From assembly GCA_032821775.1 (NCBI GenBank), contig JAVLRN010000010.1:2418001-2482000 (forward strand): DNA of 64,000 nt, written 5' to 3'. Source of the stretch: Sanguinoderma infundibulare (taxonomy: Eukaryota > Basidiomycota > Agaricomycetes > Polyporales > Polyporaceae). This document shows positions 33,091 through 46,416 of this stretch, piece by piece. The notes below the pieces were generated by a model that was given only the letters and a program-made list of their open reading frames with translations, did not search any database and was not told the origin of the DNA. Each line of letters starts with the position of its first letter. The first letter of the stretch is position 1. The translations under genes and the position numbers were made by a program.

Positions 33091-35601
33091 ATGCTCCCCC
33101 ACTCCCACTCCTCCTGCGTCATCCCTGGCCTCTTCCAGCTCCCCCCGTCCCTCGAACCCGAGCCCGACGACTGCACGCACCCCATGCCCGCCCAACGCCA
33201 GCTCGCGTCCGCCAGCTCGCCCGCGAGCGCCCTGCGCCACGATCACACCCATGCCTTCCCCCGCCAGATCTCATCATACGCGGCCTCTCACCCCGGCGAT
33301 CACTTCACGCACCACACAGGTACGTACTCGCCCCCTTCTCTCCGCCCCGACCCATTCGCAGGCCACCATGAGTCCAGGCGGTTTCACAGTCTCACACGCC
33401 TGACCCCACCGCTTGCAGCCTTCGTCGACCCCACCGGCCGGCCGTCCGACGCCCCGCGCCAGTCCCACTTCTCGTCATCATCCCCGCTCCTTGGCGAGTA
33501 CGTACACACTGACAGGGTCATGGTAAGCATCATCTTCTCTTCACTTCCCGCGCTACCCTAACTTCGACGCCCTGTCCCGTTTCGCACGGCCGCCGCGGCT
33601 AGCACTCTCAGTCCTACCAAACGAACCATCCCCAGCATCACTGGCCGCCCGCCCACTCCCCACACTCGCCTTCTTCCTCCTCACACGGCCCCGCACATGG
33701 GCAATCACACTCCATCCACGCTGCCCTCGACAGCGATATATCCGTCAAGCAAGAGCACGCCCCGGACGACCAATCCCTCGTCTGGGCCCCCCAGGTAGGC
33801 TACCAAGCCCAGTCCTATTCTTACCAACCTGTCGACGAGGACATGAGGGACTGCAAGGAGGAACACTCAGAAGATGCCTTCGATTACGGCACCTACAATT
33901 TGCAGTACTCCCACCAGGTCGCGACCGGGTCTCAACCCTGGAATAACACCGTATGTTTTTATTCCTATCCTTCTCATTTATCTTGGTTCGCTCATGTCCT
34001 CTTCCCCTCCTTGCCGTTCGTGCCCGATAAGATGTACGCTCCCCACACCCCTTCGCTCTATGTTGCCATCCCCGAGTCCTTTGACGACTGCATGTTCGTC
34101 GACTCCCCCGTTTCCGTCCAGGCTCCAGAGATGCACACCTACTCGCAAGCGTCCCTCCACGACACCGTCCCCGCGCGCACCGTCACGCGCTGCTACACTC
34201 TCGAAGGTGCCATTACCCCCGTTTCCCCCAAGTCTCGCGCACCGACGTCTTCCTTCGCGCCTCTCCCAGTCAAGCGCAAAAGCGAGTCCCCCCCACCCAT
34301 GGACTTTCTCCGTCCACCGCCCACCCCTCCCCCATCCAACCCTGCCTCTTCCCCCTCCAGCTCTCAGTCCCCCACCGCATCCGGTTCCGCAGCCCAAGCC
34401 CAGCCATCCATCTCGTCCGATCTCTTGGATGCAGCTTCCCACCAGAAACGTCCGCGCGGCCGCCCACGCAAGAACCCCCCAATCCCACGCCCCCCCTCCC
34501 CGCCGACGCTCGTCGATTATCCCTTTCCCCAATTCCCGCCCCAGGGTGTCGTCGCTGTCGCAGTCACTCCTCACCCACTCCCACCACCTACCGTCGTCGC
34601 GCCCCCGCCTCCTCCACCGACGGCGGGCCAGGCGATGTTCAAGCTGAACATGGCGATCGGCGGAGACGGCGAGGGCGAGGGAAAGGAGCCCGAGAAGAAG
34701 AAGCCAATCATGGCCTGCTTGTTCTGCAGAGAACGCAAGATCGCGTGCGGCCCACCGGCCCCCGGAGGCCCGCAGCGGTGCAAGTGAGTCTTATTTCTAT
34801 TCTCTTTCTTTTCCTTTTCGAGCGATATACGCGAATCGATCGCTGACGGCGGACATAAGCCAATGCACGCGCCGCGGACTCGAGTGCGAGTATCCAAAGG
34901 AATCGCGACGCGGGCAGCACAAGCGTGGGGCCCGCGCGGCGCGCGTTGAGGCGCTCACGGACGCGTCTTCGTCTGTCGTGCCGGGGCCGAGCATGAACGC
35001 GCACCCAACGCCAGCGTCGATCAAGCCCAAGCCGTCCAAGCCCGCCAAGCCGAAGATCAACACGAAGGTGGCTGTTGCGTCGAGCAAGCGTTCGGCCTCG
35101 ACTGTGACCATGACGGGCCAGGTACCGTCGTCGCCGCTCACACCACTGCCATCGCCCGTCCTCCTCCAATCGGGCCTCCCGTCGCTGCCGACCCTGACCC
35201 CTCCTCCTACCACCGCGACGACAACGGCGAAAGGCGCCTCTGTGGACAGGAAGAGCCGCGTGGACAAGGCTGCGCAGGCGAAGGAGAAGGAGCGCTCTCG
35301 GTCACGCTCGATCCCTACTGCGGACGCGCAGAGGGCAGCGGCGCGACGCGCGGCGAAGCACCAGCTCCAGCAGCGGAGTCGCAAGCCCGCCTCCGCGGTC
35401 GTCAATGCGCAGGGAGGAGGAGGAGCGGCCGCGATGGGGGTTAGTTTGGAGGACAAGGGCGGCGGGGGAGGTGGTGGCGGTGGCGGGTTGAACTTGAAGG
35501 GGGAACTAGGGCCCAAGGCGGGGGCAGCAGCAGCAGTAGGCGTGGATGTCAGGTACGGGTCGCTGGCGATGATGGGCATGGGGATGCAGATGATGGGTTG
35601 A
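33091..35601 (+). CDS. Zn(II)2Cys6 transcription factor with an AT-hook
   Basis: Five exons (33091-33319, 33419-33522, 33603-33950, 34032-34783, 34860-35601) give 724 residues. The fungal binuclear zinc cluster is C-x2-C-x6-C-x10-C-x2-C-x6-C with Cys456, 459, 466, 477, 480 and 487, split by the last intron. An AT-hook (KRPRGRPRKNPP) lies near residues 366-375. Other visible items: His/Ser/Pro-rich N-terminus, a SUMO-type VKQE near residue 165, long Pro-rich runs, a basic KEKERSRSRS patch and a Gly-rich C-terminal segment. It would bind DNA in the nucleus through both modules. Unusually, the zinc cluster is central rather than N-terminal and I see no fungal-specific middle homology region. The intron 33951-34031 contains no in-frame stop, so it could be retained. 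Met at 33091 was chosen as the first ATG; targets are unknown. Confidence 0.88.
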
Positions 35602-37626
35602 GGTGCGTCGAGTGCCGTGTGTGGCAGGTCCACGCGGAGCTGTGTCCCGTTCATGCGCTTCTGGTTTGTTCTGGCGTCGGTATCGGGTTATTTCGCCTAT
35701 TGTCGCGTGGGCTGCCAAACCCCCCCCCCCCTCCCATTCTAATACTCTTCCGCTGTCGCCCGTTCGATTATATCCTTGTTTACTATCCTATCGTCGTCCG
35801 CTTGCGTCTCGCATCGATCCCTGCCACACATGTGTACTGTACCGTGCCGCATCCATCATACCGTATTCGCCGCGCCGCCTTATGCGTTTCAATTTGTATC
35901 TGCTCCGAAAGCAATCCGTGACCTCACCATCACCGTTCTGCCTCGACAAGCGTTAAGTATTTGTGTTCAGGGTCCATCGACGTGCACCCAAAATTTAAAT
36001 GCTTGGAGCACGCCGGTCTTTGTGCCATGAATTCGGAATTCGTTTTCGGAAACAAGCATGCCATAACTCGCAAGCTCGTGGTCGTTTCTGTCTCTACATA
36101 GCCACTCATCCTCCGCCTAGTTAACCTCGTACGCAAAAACCACGCACCCCCAGGTTCCGTGACGCATACGCCCCCTCGTGGGGTCGCGATCGGTACGTAC
36201 GTACGAATCACGTACGCTCGCGAGCGCATGCGACTGAGCTGTCCACTGCCAGCACTTCCAGCGCGGCTGTCGAGAGATTCTACTAGAAACTTCACGCGGC
36301 TGGACCTACATGTGCGGTTGTGCGCCTTCCGAGCGGTCTGCTCCCTGCTCCTTGCTCCTCCCTGCCTTGGGGCGAGGACGTCGACGGGCAGGGACGGGAG
36401 CGGGTGCAGTGAGCTCGAGAGTCGACAGGGTCACGCGCGATGCCGGAAGCGCGCGGCGCTTCTGAATTTGACTCGGGCGCTTTCGTTCGTTGCCATGTTT
36501 CGCCCGCTGCCGCTGCCGCCGCACCAATCCATTCAGACACTGCTAGCCTTGTCTGCGGCGCGCGCGAGCGGCAGCGGTCGTGGCATCATACTGCATGTAC
36601 CGTGTATCATGTAGAGGCTTTGGTATGCAGGTAAAGAAGCGGGACAAGTGTTGGTTGAGAGGCGAGTACTCGAGTCGACGTCTTGCTACACGACGTACGA
36701 GCATCCCCATCTTCTCCGGACGTCGCGCACTAGTACTGTCGTGCTGAGATTTTCGTGAGCTTTACAGGTTTTTTCACGGCACTATCGCGCGAGAAGGAGT
36801 CCTTGCACTTGCCATGGCCGTGTGTTCCGCGCTCAGTCAGAGGCTTTCTGAATGCGCGACCGTGTCGAGAGCCCTATTACCTACACGGGGCGCCGCGGCG
36901 CCCGGGTCGCCGTCTGACGAAGTAAATCAACACTCTCATCTTCTCGCGAATACTCGCGGTGCCGGCTGACCGTATGATACCCGATACCCTCAGCGGCAAG
37001 CGGCGCTCGTACTGGCGCTCGCGCCCTGCTCTTCCTGTGCAGGGCCTCAGCGCGGGGCGAGGTGGTGAGGTAGCATCGACAACCATAACGCATAACGCCA
37101 CGTCGGAACCCCACCCTCCCGTTCCTGTTCCTGTTCCTGCTACGCTCGCCCACTCAGACCCGCAGTACCTTCTCGAGAAGCCGCGGCACACGACAAGACG
37201 AGACACCGTCAGTACGTCTCGGGCCTGACATGAACACACGAACAACGTGCGCCGTTCATGACACTGAGCTCGACTGCTTCAGGCTGAACCGAGTGCTTCC
37301 GCCCCGAAACGAGAACGGTCCGTCGGTGACGTGCCCGGATCAGTCTGGAAAGGTTCTTCTTCGTCACTGGGGGGAACACCGGGTTCGGTGCGTGCTCCTA
37401 TGGTACTAGTACTGCAGCATTCCAGCCGGCTGCTCACTGCGCACACACACACTCACACTCGTGCGTCGTGCGTCGTGCGTGGCGCGGGGGGCGTGCTGGA
37501 GTCTCTACACAACTGCCAACAAGCATTGCCAAGTTTGCCTTGCCTTGCCTTGTCCTGTGCCTCGCCTCGCCTCGCCGCGACCTCGCTCGCCCCGCATTCG
37601 CGTCACTTTCACTTGCACTAGTCAAC

Positions 37627-37656
37627 ACTTACACTTACACTTACACTTACACTTAC
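37627..37656. repeat. hexanucleotide array (ACTTAC)5
   Basis: Five perfect copies of ACTTAC. Confidence 0.9.
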
Positions 37657-38304
37657 CACGCAGGCTTCACGACCACCGCGAAGGTGCGTGTCTAACAGTC
37701 TATTAGCTCAAGCTCAGGGCCATCTCAGATTAAATGGGCGCAGATAAGCTTTTTTTTCTTTGGCTTTTTGGCTCTTTGGCTCTTTGGCTCTTTTGTGACT
37801 GTCGCGGGCGGCGCCGAGCTCGGGCGCGCCGGCCGCGGAGATGGCTCGTTTCGGGATGGTTATGGTGTGTGTCCGGATCCAGGTTATTACTGTAAATATT
37901 ATATAACGTTTCATGCGCACATCGTAGGTGACCGTGCTGTTGTCCCAGAACCGTGACGCGCGGGTGTACATCGCGAGCACGTTCCGGGACGGGGAGGGGG
38001 GGGTAGGCGGGCCAGGGGACGAGCTGAGGAAGGTGTCCGAGGAGGTGATGGGTGTGGCTCGAGCCGGACTTGGCGGACTTGGGGTTTGGTTCGGAGGGCG
38101 GCGGCGGCGGAGTTGATGAGGGTGCGTCTGAGCGCTTTGAACTTGTCCCGGGGAAACGCTTGATCTGAGGATGCGTTTTTCGCAATGCTGAAGTTCTAGC
38201 AAGGAGCGGCCCGCGTCTGCACGTATGTACTGATCAATAACGCGTGTGTTCTTTCTTTCGCTCGACGACGCGGACGCGTCTGCACCGACCGCCCTTCTCA
38301 CGCG

Positions 38305-38346
38305 CTGTTCACTGTTCACTGTTTACTGTTTACTGTTTACTGTTTA
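38305..38346. repeat. heptamer array (CTGTTYA)6
   Basis: Two CTGTTCA units followed by four CTGTTTA units, head to tail. Confidence 0.9.
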
Positions 38347-38748
38347 GTGGTGTGACGAGCCCGCCGCTGACGCAGCTCGCGAGGGAGGAGTACTACCTTC
38401 CAATTCGGCGTGAACGTCCTCGGCTACGTCCCTGCTCACTTCGGAATCACCGAACTCCGAGTCTCCGAGGAGAGCCAGACGTTGCTCGTATAATGATCCT
38501 CTCGTATGATGTCAACGGGTTTAGAGCAAGCACGCTGCTAGGCTTTCAGACATGGCCTATAGATATATATAGCTGGTATCGACTTGCGTAGGTCATTAAC
38601 GATACACGGTTCACCAAGAAAAAAAAACAGGGTATGTATGTAGTGACTGCCCTGCACGGATCCCCAGTGCCGGAACAGCCCAAAAACGAAACGAGGGCAC
38701 GGACACTTCCTTTCGGCCAGTGTGCAGATATGCCTGAGGCCGTCCTAT

Positions 38749-41700
38749 TTAGACGACGTCGAACCCGCCGGTCGACAGACTCGGCGGCAGCCCGTCCGTC
38801 CCGTTTCCCCCACCACACCCCACGTCGATATCGTCCGTCAGCGTGAGCTCGACCGTCGCCCCCCTCTCGAACACCTCCCACTCCAAATAACAATTGCTCT
38901 CCGCCGGCACCCCGTCGATCGTCACGTTCGCCACAAACACCGTCCCGCCCGTGCCGTCCGACGGGTTGCCGGCAAAGTTGGTGGCGCGGATGGTGGTGGT
39001 GGTGTTGAAGAGCGGGTTGAAGAAGGAGATGGAGGGGAAGTGCGGGGAGGAGAGGAGGTACTGGCGCGTGGCGGGCACGGGGTAGAGGCCGGCGAGGAAG
39101 AAGGCGGCGTAGGAGCCCATGGCGCCCGAGTCGTCGTTGCCGGGCAGGCCGTTGGGCGCGGTGGAGAAGAACTGGGCGAGGACTTGGCGCGAGCGCTGCG
39201 TGGAGCGGCCGGGGGCGTTGGCGTAGTGGTACATGAAGGGGATGTGGAAGGAGGGCTCGTCGGTCGAGTCGTAGTAGCTCTGAAGATGCGCGTGAGATGT
39301 GGGAGGTAAAGGTGCGGAAGGGAAAGGGGGAGGGAGGGAGGAGGAAAGGCTTACGTTGTTGAAGATGAAGTCGAGCCGGTGGATGAACGCCGCGGTCCCG
39401 CCCTGGAGCTCGATGAGCTTCGCCATGTCCTGCGGGGCGAATTGCGAGTACTACATTTTTTTCAGAGATGAGCATTAGCCGTACCCCTCGAAAATAGGAG
39501 GCACATACCACGAGCGGCGAAGACTCGTAAAACCCGTCCATGTTCGTATTAAACAAGAAGCAATTGCTCCCCGTCGGGTCGTGCACGCTGCAATGGCGCG
39601 GGTCCGTGCTCCCAAAGCTCCCGTTCTCGAACCGCGGCTGCATCATCCCCACGATCTGCAAGTCGTCCTCCGCGCCCGGCACGGTCACGTTCGGGCTCCA
39701 GTGGTTCACAAAGTTGCCCGCGCGCGCGACGTACTTGGCCGCGTCCGCGGTGCGGTTGAGGAGCTTCGCGACCTGCGAGATCGCAAAGTCGCCGAACGCG
39801 TACTCGAGCGTGCGCGAGACCTGCTTCGTGTTCGCGCCGCCGGCCTCGATCACGTCCTGCGGGACGTAGCCGAGCGCGTTGTAGACGTTCGCCTGGCGGC
39901 CTTGGAGGTTCCAGTTTGTGGACTGGTCCTCGGCGTCGGCGAGGAGGGCGTTGTAGAGCGCGGAGGCGCTGACGTTGAGCGCGGCGGCGTGCTTTGCGTA
40001 CTTGACAAAGAACTCGCCGAGGATCGGGTCGCCGTCTGGGAGCGAGGAAGATGAAAGAAAGGATGGAGTCAGCGGTCGGGTGTCATATAAGTGGTTTGGG
40101 AAGGAAAGGGAAACGCACTGCTGCCGCCCTGGATCCACTGCTGGGCGGTGGCGCCGCGGCACTCGGGGAGCCAGCCCTCGTGCTGCTGGATGTTGATCAT
40201 GCCGCGCACGATGCGCGCAAAGTCCTCCGGGTCGTGCAGCGACATGAGAGGATAGGACGTGCGGAACGTGTCCCACTATATGCGGCGAGAGTACGAGTGT
40301 GTCAGCACGACGCATACACCAACCAACCACAACGGAAGCCGAAATCAACGCACGTTGCAGTAGAACGAGTCGTAGTATGGCTCCGTCGAGTTCCACAGCG
40401 GGTTCTCCCCAGAGTCTACGCTCGTCGACATTTATTCAGTCAGCGTCACCCACTCAAAACCAAACGGCACCGAAACAGCAAAAAGAAACTCACAGTCCGC
40501 AGGCGAGATGTGCGTCCGGTACAGCGACGTGTAGAACAACGTCACCGTATCGTCGTCCACCCCCTCCGTCCCAACCTGCACCCTCCCCAGCAGCTCGTTC
40601 CACGCCTCCCTCGTCGCCGCCCTCACCCCCTCAAAGTCCCAATCTGGAATCTCCTCTTCCGCGTTCGCGCACGCCCGCTCCGTCGAGATGAAGCTCATCC
40701 CCACCCTGACATATATCCCCGTCTGCCCTCCGCCGGCGCCCCCAGTGTTCTGCTTGAACCCGAGCAGCCCACCCATCTCCGAGCGGTAGTTCGTGTACTC
40801 CTGTATCCCGCCAACGAACCCGCGGATGGGCGAGTTGCCGAGGTAGGTGCCGTGCTCGACTGGGGCGCCAAGGTCAAAGTCGACGCCCTTGAAGTCCATG
40901 CAGGTGTATGCGCGGTACTGGCCCGGGCCGAAGGAGGCGGCAAAGGTCGAGCCGGCGGTGACGCGCCCCGAGGACGGGTCGATGGTGAGGACGGGGAGCG
41001 AGTTGGACTGCTGGCCATCGTTGGTGACGTCGATGACGAGGCGCGGGATGGTCGAGTTGGCGGGGAAGGTGTACCTAACATTGCGAAGCGCCGCGTGTTA
41101 GCGCGCAAGTTAAGATTTGAGGGGTAGAACAGGGAAGGAAAGGAAGGGGCACGCGCACCTGTGGAGAGCCGCGCGCTTGGTCGCGGTCAGCTCGACGCGG
41201 ATGCCGGTGCTCTAATCGCCGCACAGTTAGCGTTAGAGTTTCGCGCGATGACGTCACGCGCGCGAATCGAAGACGCGGTGGTTTCAGGTTGTACGTACGA
41301 GGTTGGAAGCGAAGTAGCCCGGCTCGGCGACGTCGTCGGCAGAACCTGTCGAATAGGACAACGTCAGCACGGTCGTTCTTGCTGTCGTAGTCTCGCTCCA
41401 CGACAGCGTGAAAGGTTGTCATGGAGAGGAGGCGAACTGAGAGGGAACGCACCGTCTGGGAGGAGGTTGCGCCTGACCTTGCGCGAGTTGATGTCGCACG
41501 GGCAGACCTCGAAAAGATTGTTGTCGCCCTCGCCGCAGTTGGCGAAGGGCCATACCTTAAAGAGCGAAAGGGGGACGGCCTGCGCGCGCGGGGTTCAGTC
41601 AACTGGACCTTTCGCAGAAAACCGTACGCACACCGCCAGTGCCGTCGTCGTGCAGTTGGGAGAAACCGGTCGCAGATGTGTTCGGGTTCGCGTCGTAGCC

Positions 41701-42179
41701 TGCGTGCTGTCCGTCCGTGCGACGAGGACGACGCGATCAGCTCTCGAATCGGACCGGGGGGACGCGTGGCTCACATTGTCTCCCGAGTCGGTATCCATCC
41801 CGACCTTCACGAACCCATGCGGGAGGGTCACACCTACAAGGCATCCCAGCAAACACCCCGCTCAGCATGCGCTGTGCATGTATAGCAACAGGACCCAGCA
41901 CGACGAGCACAACGCACCAGGGAACGCATGCCCGCTGCCCGTCGTGCCGATAAACAAGTTCACGCGGCTCGCGGGGTCGGGTATCGGCACGTCCGCCCTC
42001 CTGCCGAACCAGTTCTGCGCGTCGCGCTCTTCGCCCGCGGGCTTGGCATGGGCATGGAGGGCGTGAGCGTGGCGGGCATGGGCGTGCGAGGTGGGGGTGT
42101 GCGCGGAGTCGGAGAGGGATGCGCTCGAGAAGGCGGCGAGGCCGGCGAAGGCGACGAGCACGCCGCGCAACTTGATCAT
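38749..42179 (-). CDS. secreted GH92 alpha-mannosidase, copy A
   Basis: Twelve exons (42179-41918, 41833-41775, 41706-41632, 41579-41453, 41345-41299, 41211-41159, 41074-40494, 40415-40354, 40275-40119, 40035-39509, 39450-39355, 39279-38749) close to 858 residues. MIKLRGVLVAFAGLAAFSSA is a signal peptide; a His-rich patch follows. The GH92 N-domain begins VNLFIGTTGSGHAFPG and includes GFSQLHDDGTGG. The catalytic domain has WDTFRTSYPLMSLHDP (423-438), INIQQHEGWLPECRGAT and PGNDDSGAMGSY with Asp731/Asp732, the calcium-dependent base region of the family. GH92 enzymes are Ca2+-dependent exo-mannosidases acting on alpha-linked mannose of N-glycans and mannoproteins; linkage specificity cannot be told here. 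Length is usual for fungal members. A TATA box lies 75 bp upstream. A paralogue lies 10 kb away on the other strand. Confidence 0.94.
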
Positions 42180-43748
42180 CTCGTCCGAGTGCCGAGTCGA
42201 GAGTTAGAACCGACAGCAGTCGGTGAGGGGACAAGTAGTCGAGCCGCGTGCGTCTTTTATACCCTCTCGGCTACGCTGAGGTCACTTATGGGGAATCCGA
42301 ACTGGGGTGCGGACGCGGCGGCGCTTCTAGGTCGTCCAGTCGATATTCCCGTCATGATCAATTATGGGACATGACGGGCCTAGGGAAGTCAGCAAATATC
42401 CTCACCCATCCCATCCTCCATGAACGCTCCGGCGCGAATTGAGGTGATCACGCAGTAATGCCAATACCGGCGGGCCGCCCTGTCTGGGTCTCGGTTAGAT
42501 TCACAAGTTGGAGAACGGCCAGAGAACAGCGTAAGGGGAGGGATGCGCGAGGGAGGCGGCTGATCGCCCGTTTGCCCAAGCCGGCGCATTTTCGCGCGTG
42601 GAGGCGCATGGAACCGGCTACCAGCTGATCGCCGTCGTGCTTCCGCGCGCGACGTCATCTAACCTGGGCTCTCTGTGCTGCAAGAAGCCAGCCTAGGTCG
42701 TTGGCGCACACTGGTTATAGGACGTCCAAGGGGGGCAGCGAAGTGTCGTACATCTGTGCATAGAGCTGAAGACGGTGCGAAAGGTCCTAGAGAGGGCGAC
42801 CATCGGGGTTTGCGTCGCACAGGTGTCAGGGGCGGAGTCGATGAACGGAGGACGCTCACGTGGGGGTGCTGGTTACGGTAGGTTCTCGTGGGGCTGCTGA
42901 TGCCTGGGAGGCTCACGGACGTATATTGGCTCCAAGGAGAGGGCGAGGGCAAGGAAAGATGAAAGGGGAGGAAGGGGGAGGCTGAGGAAGGGCGACGACG
43001 GAGGTCGGACGGGAGATCAGAAGGAAAGAAGCAGCGTGGAGCCATGCGCGACAACGTCGGTGAGCGCACCCATCGCGCCCGCCTGATACAACGACCGCCG
43101 CTTGTGCCTGCTTCGACTAGGGCGTATACATCGTACGTTGGTCATGGCTGCCAGGAAAGGGCGGACGATGAGAGAAGAACTGGAAGAGGTCGCGAAGGCA
43201 AAGTACTGCACGCTGACCGGACTTTGTGCGCCGAACATCGAAAGCGCTAAGAACTTTAGGACAGATTTTAGTCCGTTCTGGAAAGCTGCCACCGCCGCCG
43301 GCAAGGGGATGATGGCTGGGGGGACATGAATTAGCCTTTTAGGGTCCGGTGGGATGTTACGCATCGAAGCTAAGCTGCTGAGCCCAGACAACCGTGATGC
43401 GTACCAAGGCTTCCGATGATGAATGCGTCTCGAGCCCACAGTAGCATCAAAAGCGGCACAAGTCGAAGCCAGAGTTGCCTGGAAGTTGCATTCTGACGAA
43501 GTCCGGGCGAGAGTACGTGCCAGGAGAAGCCTGAAGGAAGACGATCTCTGTCCAGTGCGTGGGGTAGTAGAGTGAGACGACGACTCCCCGAAAAAGGAAA
43601 CGCTCCGAAGATCGTCTTGCATCAAGCGCTCACAGGTCATGGTCACACTAGAAAGTACTGCCAAAAATCTAAGCTTACAAGCGCAAGGACGTATATACTC
43701 GTACAGCGAGCGCATGAAGAAGCGTCTATCTCGCCAAGTTCTCTTTGC
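42180..43748. other. upstream of GH92 copy A; no other gene supported
   Basis: Two long minus frames (42659-43069 and 43017-43715) overlap, are Ser/Pro/Arg-rich and show no domain. The second, 232 codons, is the only one I would keep in mind as a possible single-exon hypothetical protein. Confidence 0.4.
42254..42261 (-). promoter_or_regulatory. TATA box of GH92 copy A
   Basis: The minus strand reads GGTATAAAAGAC, a consensus TATA box about 75 bp before the start codon. Confidence 0.6.
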
Positions 43749-46416
43749 TCACAACGTGTACCTAAAGTCGGGCGCGCGGTCGCCCAACCGCCGGAGCTCT
43801 TCCGGCGTGAGCTTGATGCCCTTCTCGTTCGCCTCCTTGACCGCCGCGGCCCGCTGCGCGTTGATGCGCTTGTACGCCACGACGACGATGGGCAGCGTGA
43901 TGAATCCAATGCCGACGAACATCAGCTCGATCCCGTCTGCGCGACCTCGTCAGCCACATCGATTTCGAAAGATAGAGAGGCGGACAGGAGGGGAGGGAAG
44001 AGGGCAGGGACGCACGTCCGAGGATGTACCGCGGCGCGTCCTGCGTGCGGTAGATGTTGCTCGCGATCGCCCCGCCAAAGTTGCCGATCCCGATATGGAG
44101 CGCCATACCGACCCCGCGCTTGTAGTGCCCCGCGAGGTTGTTCCCCAGCCTGTGCGCAGACAGCCCCACATAACAATAACATTCTGCACCGTCAACACCG
44201 TCTCGAACTCGTGCGAGGTGAGGCAACACAACACGCACCAAGCTACGACGCCCGGGAAGCCGGCGTACGCGCCCGCGACGACGAGGAAGGTCCCGAAGTA
44301 CTTTGCGCCGATGGGCACGTCCGCGATGTTGATCGCGAAGCCGACCAGGCAGAAGACCAGCCCGGCGAGCACGAACGGGTACCGCTTCTTGATGTGGTCC
44401 GACCACACCGCCCAGCAGAGCAGCGTTATTGCTGGTCAGTCAGGGACGCATATCAGTGAGGATTAGGGGAGGTAGCTGGAAACGGAGAGACGGGGCGAGG
44501 AAGGAGGCGTGCTTACTGGCGAAGACGTAAGGCGGCACGGTGAGCAGCTGCGAGATGGCGGTGCTGAACCCGAAGCTTGGGGGTTCGGAAGGCGCGGGGG
44601 GGTCAGTGAGTGATTTCAGTGTGGGTCTTCCATTCCGGTTCCCGAGGGACGTACCCGTTGATGATTGACCTAAATATCCACCCCGTTCCGTCAGTCCGTC
44701 TGCAAGGCGAAGCGCTGCGTGTCGAAATACTTACGGCAGGAACAGCGAGATCCCATATACTAATCGAGCAGAGGACAGGATTAGAGTGTGAGTGTGAGAG
44801 CGTGTGGGAACGAAGCCGCTTGCGCGAGACGGCGATGATGGGAAAAGGGAAGAGAGGATGAGAGGATGAGAGGAGAACGGAGGGACGTACGCGGGGTGAT
44901 GATGGACATGTACACGAGAATGTGCATCCACACCTGCCAGTCGAGCAAGCACTCCGCCAGGTGCCGCCACTCGAAGTGCTCCTCCTCTCCCACGGACGAG
45001 TTGTCGTACTCTGCCGTTCCAAAAATCACACGTCCCGAGTGAGAACCCACGCTTACACACGCGACACCACAAGCACCCCGCCGCACTCACTCTTCCGGTG
45101 CACGACCCACGCGCGCTCCTCGGGCGTCAGGAACTCCGCCGTGTGCGGGAAGTCGACGAGGACTGCCCGAAAAGAGACCGGTCCACATCCCTCGCGTCAG
45201 CACCTTTTCTCCTTGGCGAACCGGTACGCATATACGCACTGAAGAACGAGATGAAGCCGACGACGACGGTCGCGAGGCCCTCGATGATGAAGATCCACGA
45301 CCACCCGAGCAGGCCCGCCGTGCCGGACATGAACGAGATCCCGAAGGCGAGCAGGCCCGAGAACGCGCCCGCGAGCGTCGCGCCGCCAAAGAAGACCCCG
45401 ACGCGGTACTGCAGCATGTGCCGCGGGTACCAGAGCGACAGGCTGTGTGTCGCGCGGGGCGAGGTGTCAGCATCGTCTCCTTCCCTGGTGTCGGTGCGAG
45501 AGACGAGAGACTGGAACTGGCACTGACTAGTAAACGACGCCAGGGAAGAGGCCGGCCTCGGCGACGCCGAGGCAGACGCGCGTGCCGACGAGTTGGGGAT
45601 AGCTGCCGGTGAGAGATAGAGTGAGTTCAGTCGCGTTAGGTTGCGTCCGCGCGGGATGAGGAAGTGCGCCACGGGTTCACTCACTCACGTTTTGACGAGC
45701 CCCATGAGCGTCCTGGATGCCGTGACGTGCCAGTTGAACACCGGAGTCCCGAAGACGTAAGCGAGAGAGGGGGACGTACATGATCGCACCCCAGACGAGC
45801 GTGATACCCGGCAGCCACTTGGACGGGCGGAACTTCTTGAGGACGAGGTTCGCTGGACACTCGAAGAGACAGTATGGCTGTGTGATCGTCGCCCTGTATG
45901 TGAGGTTCTGGCGTGCGCGTATACGGATTTGGAAGACGTACGACAAAGTACATCGTCTATGAGGCCGAACGCGACTCAGCTCTCGCAATGACCCTCTCGA
46001 CCGATCCACAATCCACGGGATGCACGAACGGCTCACCAGCGCGATGTTGTACTTGTTCCCCGTCAGGTCGAGCTGCGTCGTCAGCCCCTGCAGCTTCGCG
46101 TTCCCTGCATGCAGTGCATCGTTCGTCCCAATTGTCAGCCATCCTCCTTTTTCGCGTGGCCCACGGCCCACTCACCGATGTTCCCCCGGTCCAAGAACGA
46201 GCAGAGATACATGAGCGTCAGGATGGGCATCAGCCGCATATCGATCTTGCGCCACAGCCGCCGCTCCTCCTCGGCAGTGAGCGTTGGGGGAGGCGGCAGC
46301 ACGTCGTCCCCGCCGTACGCGAGCTGCCCCTTCTGTGATGCACTGCCCGACTTGAGGGAGGTCTCCTCGGCCGCAGACTCGGACGGGACCTTCTCGATGC
46401 TCGCTTTCTCGGACAT
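43749..46416 (-). CDS. MFS transporter, Dal5-like anion:cation symporter family
   Basis: Fifteen exons (46416-46176, 46104-46037, 45956-45942, 45877-45780, 45712-45689, 45602-45528, 45442-45240, 45162-45091, 45010-44891, 44759-44735, 44669-44655, 44575-44517, 44431-44239, 44149-44016, 43936-43749) give 509 residues, the usual size. Family marks are FLDRGNIGNAKLQGL in TM1-loop, CLFECPANLVLKKFRPSKW, GVAEAGLFPGVVYYLSLWYP and GWSWIFIIEGL. The protein ends TPEELRRLGDRAPDFRYTL, a charged cytosolic tail typical of the family. Relatives carry carboxylates, allantoate, vitamins or amino-sugar derivatives across the plasma membrane by proton symport; the solute here is unknown. Two exons are 15 nt and two are 24-25 nt. 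It lies 1.6 kb upstream of GH92 copy A on the same strand. Confidence 0.93.

Larger units (their letters stand above)
35602..38748. other. intergenic, no supported gene
   Basis: Contains the 3' flank of the zinc-cluster gene and the 3' flank of the GH92 gene, which converge here. Frames at 37.7-38.3 kb on the minus strand and 36.2-36.6 kb on the plus strand are low-complexity and without domains. Two short tandem arrays are listed separately. A third, imperfect TTTGGCTC array is near 37.76-37.79 kb. Confidence 0.5.

Noticed and set aside
34797..35654. 285-codon minus ORF opposite the zinc-cluster gene
   Set aside because: Mirror of low-complexity exon 5; the plus strand has the zinc cluster and splice sites.
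40051..41127. 358-codon plus-strand ORF opposite GH92 copy A
   Set aside because: It is antisense to well-supported exons, Arg/Val-rich, and has no domain; a shadow of GC-rich coding DNA.
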